A stretch of DNA of 64,000 nt from Paenibacillus lacisoli (GTDB lineage: Bacteria > Bacillota > Bacilli > Paenibacillales > Paenibacillaceae): contig NZ_JAUQTB010000014.1 in NCBI RefSeq assembly GCF_030580655.1, positions 1-64,000 on the forward strand, in the 5' to 3' direction. The position numbers were made by a program, and so were the translations under genes. Every line of letters starts with the position of its first letter. Position 1 is the stretch's first letter. A model generated the notes under the pieces. It worked only from the letters and a program-made list of their open reading frames with translations, was not told the origin of the DNA and did no database searches. This document shows positions 1-8,772 of this stretch, in pieces.

Positions 1-75
1 AAACCCCGCTCGACTTGCATGTATTAGGCACGCCGCCAGCGTTCGTCCTGAGCCAGGATCAAACTCTCCAATAAA
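1..75 (-). rRNA. 16S ribosomal RNA, 5' end only
   Basis: Read on the minus strand, this is the start of 16S rRNA: GAGTTTGATCCTGGCTCAG (the classic 27F site), followed by the conserved GACGAACGCTGGCGGC and CTAATACATGCAAGTCGAGC stretches. The mature 5' end is placed at about base 75 by analogy with Bacillus 16S (TTTAT.GGAGAG). The gene runs off the left edge of the window, so only about 75 of some 1,550 bases are present. The bases after the CGAGC (GGGGTTT) fit Paenibacillus. Confidence 0.97.
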
Positions 76-232
76 GTATTGAAAAGAGCGATAAGCTCAT
101 TTTGAATCTGACGAGATATAATTCTCATGGTTTGCCGTTACTTTCGTAACAGCGATACTCACTCGTTGTTCAGTTTTCAAAGATCAAGCATTTCACTTCA
201 TCGCTTCAGTTTGTCGCATCAGCAACTTTTAT

Positions 233-261
233 ATCTTATCACAGCCACTTATTAAATGCAA
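233..261 (-). promoter_or_regulatory. rrn promoter, proximal (P2)
   Basis: On the minus strand TTGCAT, 17 bases, TAAGAT. It is about 160 bases upstream of the 16S 5' end, with an AT-rich run (TTTAAAAAAAGC) just upstream that could act as an UP element. Confidence 0.65.
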
Positions 262-326
262 GCTTTTTTTAAACTTTCTTTTCGCTTGCTACCCAGCTAT
301 GAACCAGCTCAATTGGCCGGAATAAG

Positions 327-356
327 AATATACCACATAACCAAGTTAGTTAGCAA
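327..356 (-). promoter_or_regulatory. rrn promoter, distal (P1)
   Basis: On the minus strand TTGCTA, 18 bases, TATATT, about 95 bases upstream of the proximal promoter. Tandem promoters are usual for rRNA operons in this group. Confidence 0.5.
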
Positions 357-417
357 GTGTTTATTTAAATTAATTTTATTATTAGTTCCTCATAATTAAT
401 CTCTACATATTATACAC

Positions 418-450
418 AAAAAAAGCGTCCCTCCATTTTGGAGAGACGCT
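418..450 (-). terminator. Terminator of pbuG
   Basis: On the minus strand an AGCGTC..CTCC / GGAG..GACGCT hairpin followed by seven T. It lies 11 bases past the pbuG stop codon. Confidence 0.85.
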
Positions 451-460
451 GCTCACTTTA

Positions 461-1870
461 TTACCCTTGGCTGCCCACCAGTACATAACGAAGGATAACC
501 AGCACGGCCAATACCCACATCATCCAGTGAATATGATATTTCTTCCCTGTCTTATTCGCAGCCAGGTTAGCCACCACGGCCAAGATCACATACGTGACGA
601 TCCCGAAGGAGATCCCGTTAGCGATATTGTAAGTGAACGGCATGATCACGAAAGTCAGGAATGCCGGAATCGCAATAACCATATCCTGAAAATCAATATT
701 ACGAATCGACTGCGCCATCAGCACGCCTACAATAATTAAAGCTGCAGCCGTAGCTGAACCTGGAATCAATGCGGCAATGGGTGCAAGGAACAATGCAAGC
801 AGGAAGCATACGCCTGTCGTCACAGCTGTCAGACCTGTACGTCCGCCTTCAGCCACCCCCGCTGCACTTTCAACATACGCTGTCGTTGTGGAAGTCCCCA
901 TCATGGCACCACCGGCAACTGCTACAGCATCTACGAACATGGCTTTGCCAACACGTTTGCGTCCTTCTTCTTCATTATCCATGATGCCTGCGCGCTGCGC
1001 TGTACCTACGAGCGTACCGAAGGTATCAAACAGCTCTACAAAAGTAAAAGTAGCAATAGCCGAAATAATTCCTGTGTGCAGGATACCTTCCCAGTCAAAG
1101 GACATAAAGTTCAATTGGCTGAAATCAGGCGTCCAATGAGCATCCTTACCGGAGAGCGTACTGAAATCTACAGCGCCCATCAGCATGGCTACAACCGTTG
1201 TACCCAGGATACCAAACAGGATAGCCCCTTTCACACGCAGAACCATCAGAATAGCAATCAGGATCAGACCAATCAGGGCGAGCTGCACATTGGTGTTCTC
1301 CAGGCTGCCCAAGTGAATTACCGTTTCAAATGAAAGGACATCAGTCAGCTTGTGAGCCGGAATATCGCTTCCCGCTTCAACGCCAATCGTCATCAATCCA
1401 CTGTTTTTCAGACCAATAATCGTAATAAACAAGCCAATACCTACTGTAATCGCATGTTTAAGGCCATCAGGTACAGCGACAAGAAGGATTTGTCGAACCT
1501 TGGTTACCGTCAGCAGAATAAAAATCAAACCGGAGATAAATACCGCCGTTAAGCCCATCTGCCAGGTAAACGGGTGATCCGAAGTGGCCGATGCAAGAAT
1601 AACCGATGCAAAATAAGCGTTAAGTCCCATGCCTGGCGCCAATGCCACAGGGAAGTTAATGAACAATCCCATTGCAATAGTGAAAATACCTGCTGCAAGC
1701 GCAGTTGCCAGGAAAACCGAGTACCAACCCATCTCGATCTGGCCAAAAGCAGTCAGCGTGTTCGGATTGACCGAGAGTATGTAAGCCATCGCCATGAACG
1801 TGGTAAGGCCCGCCATAATTTCGGTGCGTACGGTAGTTCCGTTTGCCTTGAGTTTAAAAAACCGCTCCAA
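461..1870 (-). CDS. pbuG: Guanine/hypoxanthine permease, NCS2 (AzgA/PbuG) family
   Basis: Membrane transporter of 469 residues that imports hypoxanthine and guanine by proton symport. It opens with the family hallmark ERFFKL..NGTTVRTEIMAGLTTFMAMAYI and has some 12 to 14 hydrophobic helices. The start is TTG, chosen because AGGGGG lies 8 bases upstream and the N-terminus aligns with PbuG. It is a single-gene unit. A PurR box, a promoter, a guanine riboswitch and an attenuator lie upstream in that order, so transcription should fall when purines are plentiful. These controls support hypoxanthine/guanine over adenine as substrate; the exact preference is inferred. Confidence 0.92.
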   Translation of the reverse strand: MERFFKLKANGTTVRTEIMAGLTTFMAMAYILSVNPNTLTAFGQIEMGWYSVFLATALAAGIFTIAMGLFINFPVALAPGMGLNAYFASVILASATSDHPFTWQMGLTAVFISGLIFILLTVTKVRQILLVAVPDGLKHAITVGIGLFITIIGLKNSGLMTIGVEAGSDIPAHKLTDVLSFETVIHLGSLENTNVQLALIGLILIAILMVLRVKGAILFGILGTTVVAMLMGAVDFSTLSGKDAHWTPDFSQLNFMSFDWEGILHTGIISAIATFTFVELFDTFGTLVGTAQRAGIMDNEEEGRKRVGKAMFVDAVAVAGGAMMGTSTTTAYVESAAGVAEGGRTGLTAVTTGVCFLLALFLAPIAALIPGSATAAALIIVGVLMAQSIRNIDFQDMVIAIPAFLTFVIMPFTYNIANGISFGIVTYVILAVVANLAANKTGKKYHIHWMMWVLAVLVILRYVLVGSQG

Positions 1871-1942
1871 AAAAGATTCCCCCTAATAAGATTCTGTTCT
1901 GTCAAACCAAAAATAGCCGGAACCTGAGCAGGCACCGACGTT

Positions 1943-1994
1943 AAAAAAGATATATCCACTAACGAAAGGAACAATACCTCTCCCGTTACTGGAT
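1943..1994 (-). terminator. Riboswitch-controlled attenuator of pbuG
   Basis: On the minus strand ATCCAGTAACG pairs with CGTTAGTGGAT (one mismatch), with a second pairing GGAGAGG / CCTTT inside, then ATATC and six T. It sits between the aptamer and the pbuG start, where the expression platform of a purine riboswitch is expected. Confidence 0.75.
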
Positions 1995-2005
1995 TCTCTC
2001 TCACA

Positions 2006-2068
2006 TCGTAGCCAGGTCATTACGGTGACCGTGTAGAAACTCCCGGGCCAATTCCCGGGATTATACGA
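2006..2068 (-). ncRNA. Guanine (purine) riboswitch aptamer
   Basis: On the minus strand: P1 TCGTA / TACGA; TATAATCC; a P2 stem of CCCGGG arms; the J2/3 core GTTTCTAC with the ligand-contacting U; a P3 stem GGTCA / TGACC with loop CCGTAA; then GGCTA, where the C is the base that pairs with guanine (adenine aptamers have U). The two loops are one base shorter than in the xpt aptamer and J3/1 reads TGGCTA rather than GACTA. It controls pbuG. Confidence 0.9.
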
Positions 2069-2093
2069 AGAAAATATGCTTGATTGCTTTTTC

Positions 2094-2123
2094 ATTTTAG
2101 GGCGGCACCTATGAATTTGTCAA
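2094..2123 (-). promoter_or_regulatory. pbuG promoter
   Basis: On the minus strand TTGACA, 18 bases, TAAAAT, about 25 bases before the aptamer. Confidence 0.75.
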
Positions 2124-2130
2124 CATAAAA

Positions 2131-2166
2131 ACGAACATTGTATGTAATATCCATGAAATCGTTCGC
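2131..2166 (-). promoter_or_regulatory. PurR box (PurBox pair)
   Basis: Two facing arms, CGAAC (2132-2136) and GTTCG (2161-2165), are 24 bases apart. As I recall the Bacillus subtilis pur operon control region, its arms CGAAC and GTTCG have the same spacing. It ends just upstream of the -35 box of pbuG. PurR is expected to repress here when PRPP is low. Confidence 0.7.
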
Positions 2167-2312
2167 ATATGAGCTATAAAAAACACTTTTTCGCTCTTTT
2201 TGCCCACCCAATCCGTGTATGATCAACTTAATTTTCCCAAATCCTCTGTGCTTTAGCTATCTAAAATGCTCTTATGCTATTATGGCCTGCTCCCGCAAAC
2301 TCCATGCTATAC

Positions 2313-2346
2313 AAAAAAAACCCCGTCCAAAATGGACGGGGGTTTT
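2313..2346 (-). terminator. Terminator of guaA
   Basis: CCCCGTCCA / TGGACGGGG hairpin flanked by A and T runs on both sides; it lies about 20 bases past the guaA stop codon. Confidence 0.9.
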
Positions 2347-2365
2347 TCAGCAGAAAACAAGGGGA

Positions 2366-3904
2366 TTACTCCCACTCAATCGTTGCAGGCGGTTTGGATG
2401 TCACATCATAGACGATCCGGTTAACGTTGTCGACTTCGTTGACAATGCGAACCGAGATTTTCTCCAGCACATCCCAAGGGATACGTGCCCAGTCTGCAGT
2501 CATGCCGTCGATGGAGGTTACAGCACGGATACCTACCGTATAGGAATACGTACGTGCATCACCCATAACGCCGACACTCTTCATGTTAGGCAGCGCCGTA
2601 AAGTACTGCCAGATTTCACGATCCAGGCCCGCCTTCGCGATTTCTTCACGCAAGATGTAGTCAGAATCCCGAACAATTTGCAGTTTCTCTTCCGTCACTT
2701 CTCCAAGCACACGGATAGCCAGACCTGGACCTGGGAAAGGCTGACGCCACACGATTTCTTCAGGCAGACCGCACTCCTCGCCCACTTTACGGACCTCGTC
2801 CTTAAACAGCGCGCTCAGCGGCTCAATCAGCTTGAACTTCATATCTTCAGGCAGACCGCCTACGTTATGATGCGATTTGATCGTGTGTGCCGTAGCTGTA
2901 CCGCTCTCTACGATGTCCGTGTACAGAGTACCCTGTGCCAGGAATGCAAAGTCGTCAAACTTGGCAGACTCTTCCTCAAACACATAGATGAACTCGTTAC
3001 CGATAATTTTACGCTTCTGCTCCGGATCGTCGACACCGGCCAGCTTGGACATAAAGCGCTCGCGTGCGTCAATTTTGACCACTTTCATATCGAATTTGCC
3101 GACAAACGTCTCCATTACGCTCTCAGCTTCTCCCTTGCGCAGCAGGCCGTGATCGATGAACATACAGGTCAATTGGTCGCCGATGGCTTTATGAATAAGC
3201 ATAGCTACCACGGAAGAATCCACACCGCCGCTCAGTGCGCACAGTACCTTCTGGTCGCCCACTTTCTCGCGGATCTCACGAATCTGGTCCTCGATGAATG
3301 ATTCCATGGTCCAGTTTCCTTCACAACCGCAGACTTCGTACAGGAAGTTACGAATCATCTCGTTGCCCTGCACAGAGTGACGAACCTCAGGATGGAACTG
3401 TACCGCATACAGACGGCGTTCCTCGTCGCTCATGGCTGCTACAGGCGCGCTCTCTGTACCTGCATCCAGTTTGAACCCTTCCGGCAGGCCTGTAACATGG
3501 TCACCATGGCTCATCCATACCGTTTGACGGGCTTCCAGACCTTTGGCCAGAGCTGCTCCTTCATTAAATACTACATCCGCTTTACCATACTCACGCTTGT
3601 CCGCCCGTTCTACCTTGCCGTTCAACTGTTGTGCCATCAGCTGCATGCCGTAGCAGATTCCGAAAATCGGAACGCCCAGATCGTACACCGCTGTGTCTAC
3701 ATGAGGTGCATTCTCCGCGTATACACTGGATGGTCCTCCAGAGAAGACGATGCCTTTCGGCTGCAGTTCGCGGATTTTGTCAGCCGGTGTATTGTACGGC
3801 AGCAGTTCGCTGTATACTCCCAAATCCCGGATTCTTCTTGCTATTAACTGGTTGTATTGTCCTCCGAAATCCAGAACAACAACAATTTCATTTGGCTTAT
3901 TCAT
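2366..3904 (-). CDS. guaA: GMP synthase (glutamine-hydrolysing)
   Basis: Converts XMP to GMP with glutamine and ATP, the last step of guanine nucleotide synthesis; cytosolic. A class I glutamine amidotransferase domain occupies residues 5 to 195 (nucleophile in GICYGMQ near residue 84, catalytic pair in QFHPEV). The ATP-pyrophosphatase domain has the P-loop LSGGVDSS near 220, and a C-terminal dimerisation domain ends in KPPATIEWE. The 512-residue length is normal. The reading frame opens 15 codons earlier, but ATG at 3904 is the start: GGGAGG lies 7 bases before it and [17 protein letters not shown] is the usual N-terminus. It has its own promoter and terminator. Confidence 0.97.
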   Translation of the reverse strand: MNKPNEIVVVLDFGGQYNQLIARRIRDLGVYSELLPYNTPADKIRELQPKGIVFSGGPSSVYAENAPHVDTAVYDLGVPIFGICYGMQLMAQQLNGKVERADKREYGKADVVFNEGAALAKGLEARQTVWMSHGDHVTGLPEGFKLDAGTESAPVAAMSDEERRLYAVQFHPEVRHSVQGNEMIRNFLYEVCGCEGNWTMESFIEDQIREIREKVGDQKVLCALSGGVDSSVVAMLIHKAIGDQLTCMFIDHGLLRKGEAESVMETFVGKFDMKVVKIDARERFMSKLAGVDDPEQKRKIIGNEFIYVFEEESAKFDDFAFLAQGTLYTDIVESGTATAHTIKSHHNVGGLPEDMKFKLIEPLSALFKDEVRKVGEECGLPEEIVWRQPFPGPGLAIRVLGEVTEEKLQIVRDSDYILREEIAKAGLDREIWQYFTALPNMKSVGVMGDARTYSYTVGIRAVTSIDGMTADWARIPWDVLEKISVRIVNEVDNVNRIVYDVTSKPPATIEWE

Positions 3905-3932
3905 TACCGTGCCTCCCTCAATTATTGGATTC

Positions 3933-3962
3933 ATTATACGAAACGACAATTCGTAACGTCAA
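3933..3962 (-). promoter_or_regulatory. guaA promoter with overlapping palindrome
   Basis: On the minus strand TTGACG, 18 bases, TATAAT. The spacer and part of the -10 form a 19-bp inverted repeat, TACGAA-N7-TTCGTA (3937-3955). That repeat has the CGAA/TTCG core of a PurR arm, but the spacing is too short for a standard PurBox. Confidence 0.7.
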
Positions 3963-4098
3963 GGAAGGGAAGGACCTGGCATTCATGACAACCGAGCTTG
4001 GGCAATTCATCCATCCTGGCAATTACCATTATCAACCCCACAGATCGGAATAGTGTTATTTCCAGAAATGAAAGCTCGGATGATCGCCGCTCTACGTC

Positions 4099-6399
4099 TC
4101 AGAACAAGCGGCTCGCCAGACGCAGACACAGGCGCAGAAATGCCTGTGTCTCCATGCGCCCGGGATGCTCGGGCGCATAAGCCAGCCGCTCCCACGCCTC
4201 GGCGAAGCGGCTGATGTCGCCCGCATGCTCCGGCCTGCGGGCAGCCAGCACCGCCGCGTACTCCCGCGGCGTCTGGCCCGGTGCCCTTGCCCCGCAGCGG
4301 CGCGCAAGGGCAGCCCAGACCGTGACGGCGGCGCGCAGCAGCCGTTCACGGTCTGGAAAGCGGCTGCGCGGCCATGCCAGCAGCAGCCCAAGCTGCATGG
4401 CGGTGCGCAGCCGCCATGCGTAAGCGCCCGCAGCAGCGGCGAGCAGCAGCCCCGCCATGGCGGCGGCTGCCTGCAGCGGGCGCTCGGCGGCGGCAGTGCC
4501 CAGCTGCCGCAGCATATGCAGCGGCGCGGCGGCCCATGCCGCGCCTGCGCGGGGCTGCAGCGGCTTGCTCGCAGCCTGGCCAGCAACCGCCCCCGACAGA
4601 GCAGGCTGCGCCTGCGTTGCGGCGGCAAAACCGGGCGTGGCTTCGAAGGGAAGCCAGCCTACGCCCGGAAAGTACACCTCTGCCCACGAATGGGCATCCG
4701 CGGTTGTCACCTGATAATGACCCGGCTGCTGCGGGTCAGGTGTCCCCGGCGCGAACCCCTTGGCCCAGCGGGCCGGGATGCCCTGACTCCGCAGCAGCAC
4801 GACGAGGGCCGTGGAGAAGTGATTACAGTATCCTTTCTTCGAAACGAACAGGAAATCATCAACAAAATCACGGCCGGTCGGCGGCTGTTCCGTATTTAGG
4901 GTGTAAGAATAATGTTCGTCAAGATAGGACACTGTCGCTTGGACCGCATCATAACGGCTGCCCGCTCCCTGCATAATCCGGTGTCCCAGCTCCCCGATCC
5001 GACCAGGCAGGCTGGCTGGTAGCTGGGTGTACTTGGCCAGGATAGACGGCGGATCATCCCCTGCAGCATGACGAAGCCGTTCTGCACTGCGGTCAGGCAC
5101 CAGCACATCCATCCGGTAGCTCCGGATATCCGGGGGAAGCAGCTCGTCCCCCAGACGGACCAGTCCAGAGGAGAGGTTCTGCTCAAGCGCGGGGTTCACG
5201 GACTGTTCACCTGATGTTCCGGCCTGTCCGGTTTTTTCGGGTGACGGAATTTCCGGGTTCTTCTGGCTTGCCGGGAGCCACTGCATGGAAACAGGTACTC
5301 CCCCTATGAATAAGGGTTCGTGAGGCAGCGGCTGGCGATGAAACGTGATGGTCTGGCTTACCGTGTGCCAGAGGCGGCTGTCCATAATCGCTGTGTCCTC
5401 CGGTATTGCACTGCCCGGCTGAATCGTCTGGTAGTTTTCTCCCTGCGAATTCCATTGTCTCCCGTCATACCAGCTCCGATACTCTCCGCGCCAATAAGCG
5501 GGCAGAGGGCTGACCGCTTCAAACAGAGGCCGATCTTCCTGCATCAGCGGCGCCCCCAGCGGAGTGTCCTCACTGCCATAGCCGGTGACAGCCGCCGGCT
5601 GTGATGGCTCGAAATCAAGATCTGTCCAGCTGCTAACACGGGACCAGACACGTTCAAGGGACAAGTTGCCCGCCGATTGATGAGGCAGAATGCCAACCGC
5701 GGCGGTCCCCAGCAGCAGGAGCAGGACAGCAGAAACAGCAGTCCCCGCTGACCAGCGCACAAACGACGCGCGGTCCTCATAAGAGGGGTCTGCAGAGTCT
5801 GCTGCGAGCCATAGAATGTTCCTCCTCAAGATTCCCTGCAGCAGAATTCCCCAGAGCACGACTCTGCCCACAGGCCAGAACATGTCAGGTCCCGAGAGGG
5901 CCTCCAGCAGGAGCAGGTAAGCCACTGTAGCTCCAGTGAATAAGAACAGTGTCAGACGATACAGCATGAGCCGCTGCACCGAGGCGACCATCAGGCCCCA
6001 ACCTGTCAGCATGACCAGCAGTCTCGTCTGGCTGCTGAACCTCATATGCGGGTCTGCTGCAAGCCAAGAGAGCAAATCGCTCCATAAAGCCTGACCCTGG
6101 TCATGCAGCCAAGCGGCAGGACTTCCGCTGCCAGTCATGACATACAGTGCAGCTGTCAGAATAGCCACCCTCAACATAGCCCCTGTCTTCGCAGGTACAG
6201 GCAGGAATCCAATAGCAAGGAGAAGGACCGTCAGCAGGATCCAGCAGGCTTTCAGCCATGTCTGTTCTCCCCCCGTCATCACTCGCCCTGTCATTGCCTG
6301 CAAGGGCTGGAGCCATTCCAGGCAAATTCCCATCAACAATAAGCTCCACGTGATTTTGAGGATCAGCGGGTCGCTTTTAGTGGAAGTAGGTTCCTGCAT
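4099..6399 (-). CDS. TgpA-type membrane transglutaminase-like protein
   Basis: 766-residue membrane protein. The N-terminal 200 residues contain several hydrophobic helices (DUF3488/TgpA_N type). An extracellular region follows with a transglutaminase core: Cys in KGYCNHFSTAL near residue 520, His in ADAHSWAEVYFP near 569 and an acid in FEATPGF, the YebA/TgpA form. One more helix lies near 645, then a cytosolic C-terminal DUF4129-like tail. GGAGG precedes ATG 6399. It overlaps the DUF58 gene upstream by 23 bases, so the three genes moxR-DUF58-tgpA are probably co-translated. The substrate is unknown; such clusters are thought to act at the cell envelope. The C-terminal 200 codons are strikingly GC- and Ala-rich. 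Confidence 0.85.
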   Translation of the reverse strand: MQEPTSTKSDPLILKITWSLLLMGICLEWLQPLQAMTGRVMTGGEQTWLKACWILLTVLLLAIGFLPVPAKTGAMLRVAILTAALYVMTGSGSPAAWLHDQGQALWSDLLSWLAADPHMRFSSQTRLLVMLTGWGLMVASVQRLMLYRLTLFLFTGATVAYLLLLEALSGPDMFWPVGRVVLWGILLQGILRRNILWLAADSADPSYEDRASFVRWSAGTAVSAVLLLLLGTAAVGILPHQSAGNLSLERVWSRVSSWTDLDFEPSQPAAVTGYGSEDTPLGAPLMQEDRPLFEAVSPLPAYWRGEYRSWYDGRQWNSQGENYQTIQPGSAIPEDTAIMDSRLWHTVSQTITFHRQPLPHEPLFIGGVPVSMQWLPASQKNPEIPSPEKTGQAGTSGEQSVNPALEQNLSSGLVRLGDELLPPDIRSYRMDVLVPDRSAERLRHAAGDDPPSILAKYTQLPASLPGRIGELGHRIMQGAGSRYDAVQATVSYLDEHYSYTLNTEQPPTGRDFVDDFLFVSKKGYCNHFSTALVVLLRSQGIPARWAKGFAPGTPDPQQPGHYQVTTADAHSWAEVYFPGVGWLPFEATPGFAAATQAQPALSGAVAGQAASKPLQPRAGAAWAAAPLHMLRQLGTAAAERPLQAAAAMAGLLLAAAAGAYAWRLRTAMQLGLLLAWPRSRFPDRERLLRAAVTVWAALARRCGARAPGQTPREYAAVLAARRPEHAGDISRFAEAWERLAYAPEHPGRMETQAFLRLCLRLASRLF

Positions 6400-7681
6400 G
6401 AGAATTCACCTCCGTCCACAAATCAGCCAGTCTTCCATTCGAGCGAGAGGCATTCTGCAGAGAAGGCGGAAGGACAGGCTGCGGCGGCAGCTCCCTTACC
6501 GCTACACCTGCGGCTGACAGCTGTTCCATGCGCTCCTTTGCAGAGGAAGTGTCCTTATTTTCCGGAAGGGGGAGTCTGTATATAGCGGTTACGATGCCTG
6601 ATGCCGCCAGCCTCATGGCTGTGTCGGCCGTCGCCGTATCCAGGCTGCCTGTCAAGATGACCGTACTCCTTGACTGCGTCGGAAAGCCCCGGGATGCCTC
6701 ATACCATTCATGATTTGTCATGCAGACGTCCCCCGGCTGAATGACGGCCAGCTGCTGCTGAATATCTCCAAGCGTCTCTCCACGCCGGAATACGGGCTTT
6801 AGAAAGGGCTGCCCGATGGCGTCCTCCATGTCCCTGGAGGGCCACATCTGCTCAAGAGAGAGCGCAATTCCTGCAGCTTCCGCCTGGACAGCCCAGCCGG
6901 CGGCGGCGGAGACAACGGCTTCAAATCCGGGATGGAGCATACCTTTGCGGTATCCCGGATAAGCGGCGGGATCCAGATTCAACAGAATCTGCAGCTCCTG
7001 GCCCTGTTCAGGCTCCGGAAGCCGTGTATGCAGACTTCCCCTGCGTGCGCTGCCTTTCCAATCGAGCCGGTTCAGCGGATCTCCCGATACATATGTACGG
7101 ACTTGTCCTTCATACTGGCTGCCTTTCCATCTCGGCTCCGCCGTTATGATCCCTTCCGGAGCGCGAGCTCCAGCCAGACCAAGGCTCTGCTCCCCGCCAA
7201 AGCTTGGCGTTGGCAGAACGGTAAACGAAACCTCGACGGGCAGCGTACGCTTATGCATAAATCCTCCGAGGTATCCGCCCCAGTACAGCTCCGTCATCCG
7301 AATAGTGTGCACACCGCGCTGCATGGACGTCAGCGTGTACTCGTAAGTGAATTGCCGCCTCCAGCCGGGCAGCAGCAGGTGACGATGGAAATCCTCGTCC
7401 AGGACATCCTCAACGATCAGCCACGGCAGCGGCAGCCAGGAGCGAAAGTTCAATTGCACCTGCACCCTGTGTGCAGGTTCTGTCTGGCTTCCCGCAGGAT
7501 GGATCAGATGCTTGAGCTGAACTGTGCGCGGCCCCCCCGTCCACGAAATCATACCGCCGGCGATCAGCAGACAGGACAGCACCGTGAGAAGCAGCAAAGC
7601 TGCTCCGCCGTGCCAGAGGTAAAATCCGTACAGACCTGCCGCCAAGCATAACGCCAGCAGCCACCGCCAAGCCCCGATCAT
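6377..7681 (-). CDS. DUF58 domain protein (MoxR-cluster partner)
   Basis: 434 residues. Two N-terminal hydrophobic helices (residues 5 to 45) anchor it in the membrane. The DUF58 signature YVSGDPLNRLDWKGSARRG lies near residues 190 to 210, and the region after it is von Willebrand A-like. DUF58 proteins nearly always sit beside a MoxR ATPase and are thought to be its client or partner, as here. Its ATG overlaps the moxR stop by four bases (ATGA), a sign of translational coupling. Function beyond the family pattern is not known. Confidence 0.85.
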   Translation of the reverse strand: MIGAWRWLLALCLAAGLYGFYLWHGGAALLLLTVLSCLLIAGGMISWTGGPRTVQLKHLIHPAGSQTEPAHRVQVQLNFRSWLPLPWLIVEDVLDEDFHRHLLLPGWRRQFTYEYTLTSMQRGVHTIRMTELYWGGYLGGFMHKRTLPVEVSFTVLPTPSFGGEQSLGLAGARAPEGIITAEPRWKGSQYEGQVRTYVSGDPLNRLDWKGSARRGSLHTRLPEPEQGQELQILLNLDPAAYPGYRKGMLHPGFEAVVSAAAGWAVQAEAAGIALSLEQMWPSRDMEDAIGQPFLKPVFRRGETLGDIQQQLAVIQPGDVCMTNHEWYEASRGFPTQSRSTVILTGSLDTATADTAMRLAASGIVTAIYRLPLPENKDTSSAKERMEQLSAAGVAVRELPPQPVLPPSLQNASRSNGRLADLWTEVNSHAGTYFH

Positions 7682-8664
7682 GCCTTCGCCCCTCTTCCGC
7701 CATAGCCGGTTAAAGGCATCCGGACCGACGAAATAAGTTCTTCCACTAATTCTGCGCCCCGGCTCGGCCCAGGATGAATGCCATTAAACTGCAGACGGTG
7801 GACCAGAACCGGCTCCGCCATGTCTTTCACATCGTCTGGTGTCACATAGTGGCGTCCCTGCATGTAGGCTGCCGCCTGGGAGGCACGCTGCCAGGCCAGT
7901 GTGCCGCGCGGACTGAGTCCAAGTGCGATAGCCGGATGCGTGCGTGACAGGACTGCGGCTTCAACGAGCGCACGCTTGATGGAATCATCCACGTGCACCG
8001 TCATCACCTGACGCTGCATGACCGCAAGCTCCTCTGCCAGTATGACCGGTTTAATGCGCTCAAGTGCCTCTTCACCGTGTAGCCGGCCCAGCATGTCGAA
8101 TTCCTGCTCCGGATCAGGATATCCCATGGCAATCTTAATCAGGAACCGGTCCATCTGCGCCTCAGGCAGACGGCAGGTCCCTTCGAACTGCAGAGGATTC
8201 TGAGTAGCAATCAGGGTAAACGGTCTGGGCAGTTGATAAGTCGTGCCGTCCACCGTCACACGCCGCTCCTCCATTGCCTCCAGCAGAGCCGACTGTGTTC
8301 GGGCTGATGCCCGGTTCAGCTCATCACCCAACACCAGGTTTGCCCACAGCGGGCCGCGGCGGAATTCGAAATCACCGGTCTTTGGATGGTACACCGAACA
8401 TCCCGTAATATCTGCGGGCATCAAATCCGACGTAAATTGAATCCGGCCGAAGCTGCAGCCGAGGGCTGCTGACATTGTTCGTACCAGCATGGATTTGCCG
8501 ACTCCAGGCACATCCTCTAGCAGCACATGGCCCCCAGCCAGCATCGCAATTAATGTCAGCCGGATCTCGCGCCTTTTGCCGACAATCACCCTCTCCACCC
8601 GATTCAAAATCTGCTCCAGCAGCTCCGGTGCGTTCCGGTAATCAAAAGAATTGGCTGCATTCAT
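7678..8664 (-). CDS. MoxR family AAA+ ATPase
   Basis: 328 residues, the usual MoxR length. Walker A is EDVPGVGKSMLVR near residue 58, Walker B is LGDELNRASARTQSALLEAMEER, sensor 1 is in ATQNP, and the MoxR C-terminal lid begins after GLSPRG. It is expected to act as a chaperone-like ATPase that matures the DUF58 or transglutaminase partner. First gene of the three-gene operon; GGGAGGGG lies 8 bases before the ATG. The 108-base upstream stretch contains two copies of GCAACACTG. Confidence 0.9.
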   Translation of the reverse strand: MNAANSFDYRNAPELLEQILNRVERVIVGKRREIRLTLIAMLAGGHVLLEDVPGVGKSMLVRTMSAALGCSFGRIQFTSDLMPADITGCSVYHPKTGDFEFRRGPLWANLVLGDELNRASARTQSALLEAMEERRVTVDGTTYQLPRPFTLIATQNPLQFEGTCRLPEAQMDRFLIKIAMGYPDPEQEFDMLGRLHGEEALERIKPVILAEELAVMQRQVMTVHVDDSIKRALVEAAVLSRTHPAIALGLSPRGTLAWQRASQAAAYMQGRHYVTPDDVKDMAEPVLVHRLQFNGIHPGPSRGAELVEELISSVRMPLTGYGGRGAKA

Positions 8665-8772
8665 TCTGCTTGCCCCTCCCTATCCGTTATCCATCCGCCT
8701 TACAGTGTTGCTGCTTGGCAGAAATCTAGTAGCAGTGTTGCCGGATAAGAGAGTAAATAGACATAGACCTGC

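Larger units (their letters stand above)
76..460 (-). other. rRNA operon leader and promoter region
   Basis: No protein gene is visible here. On the minus strand it holds two promoter-like pairs (listed separately) and a leader of roughly 150 nt running to the 16S start. The leader includes the GATCTTTGAAAACTGAACAAC stretch often seen before and between rRNA genes in Bacilli, probably part of the pre-rRNA processing and antitermination leader. At the far end lies the pbuG terminator. Confidence 0.7.

Noticed and set aside
2219..3301. Plus-strand open frame of 360 codons
   Set aside because: Antisense to guaA, which has clear family motifs; no homology and no proper start site.
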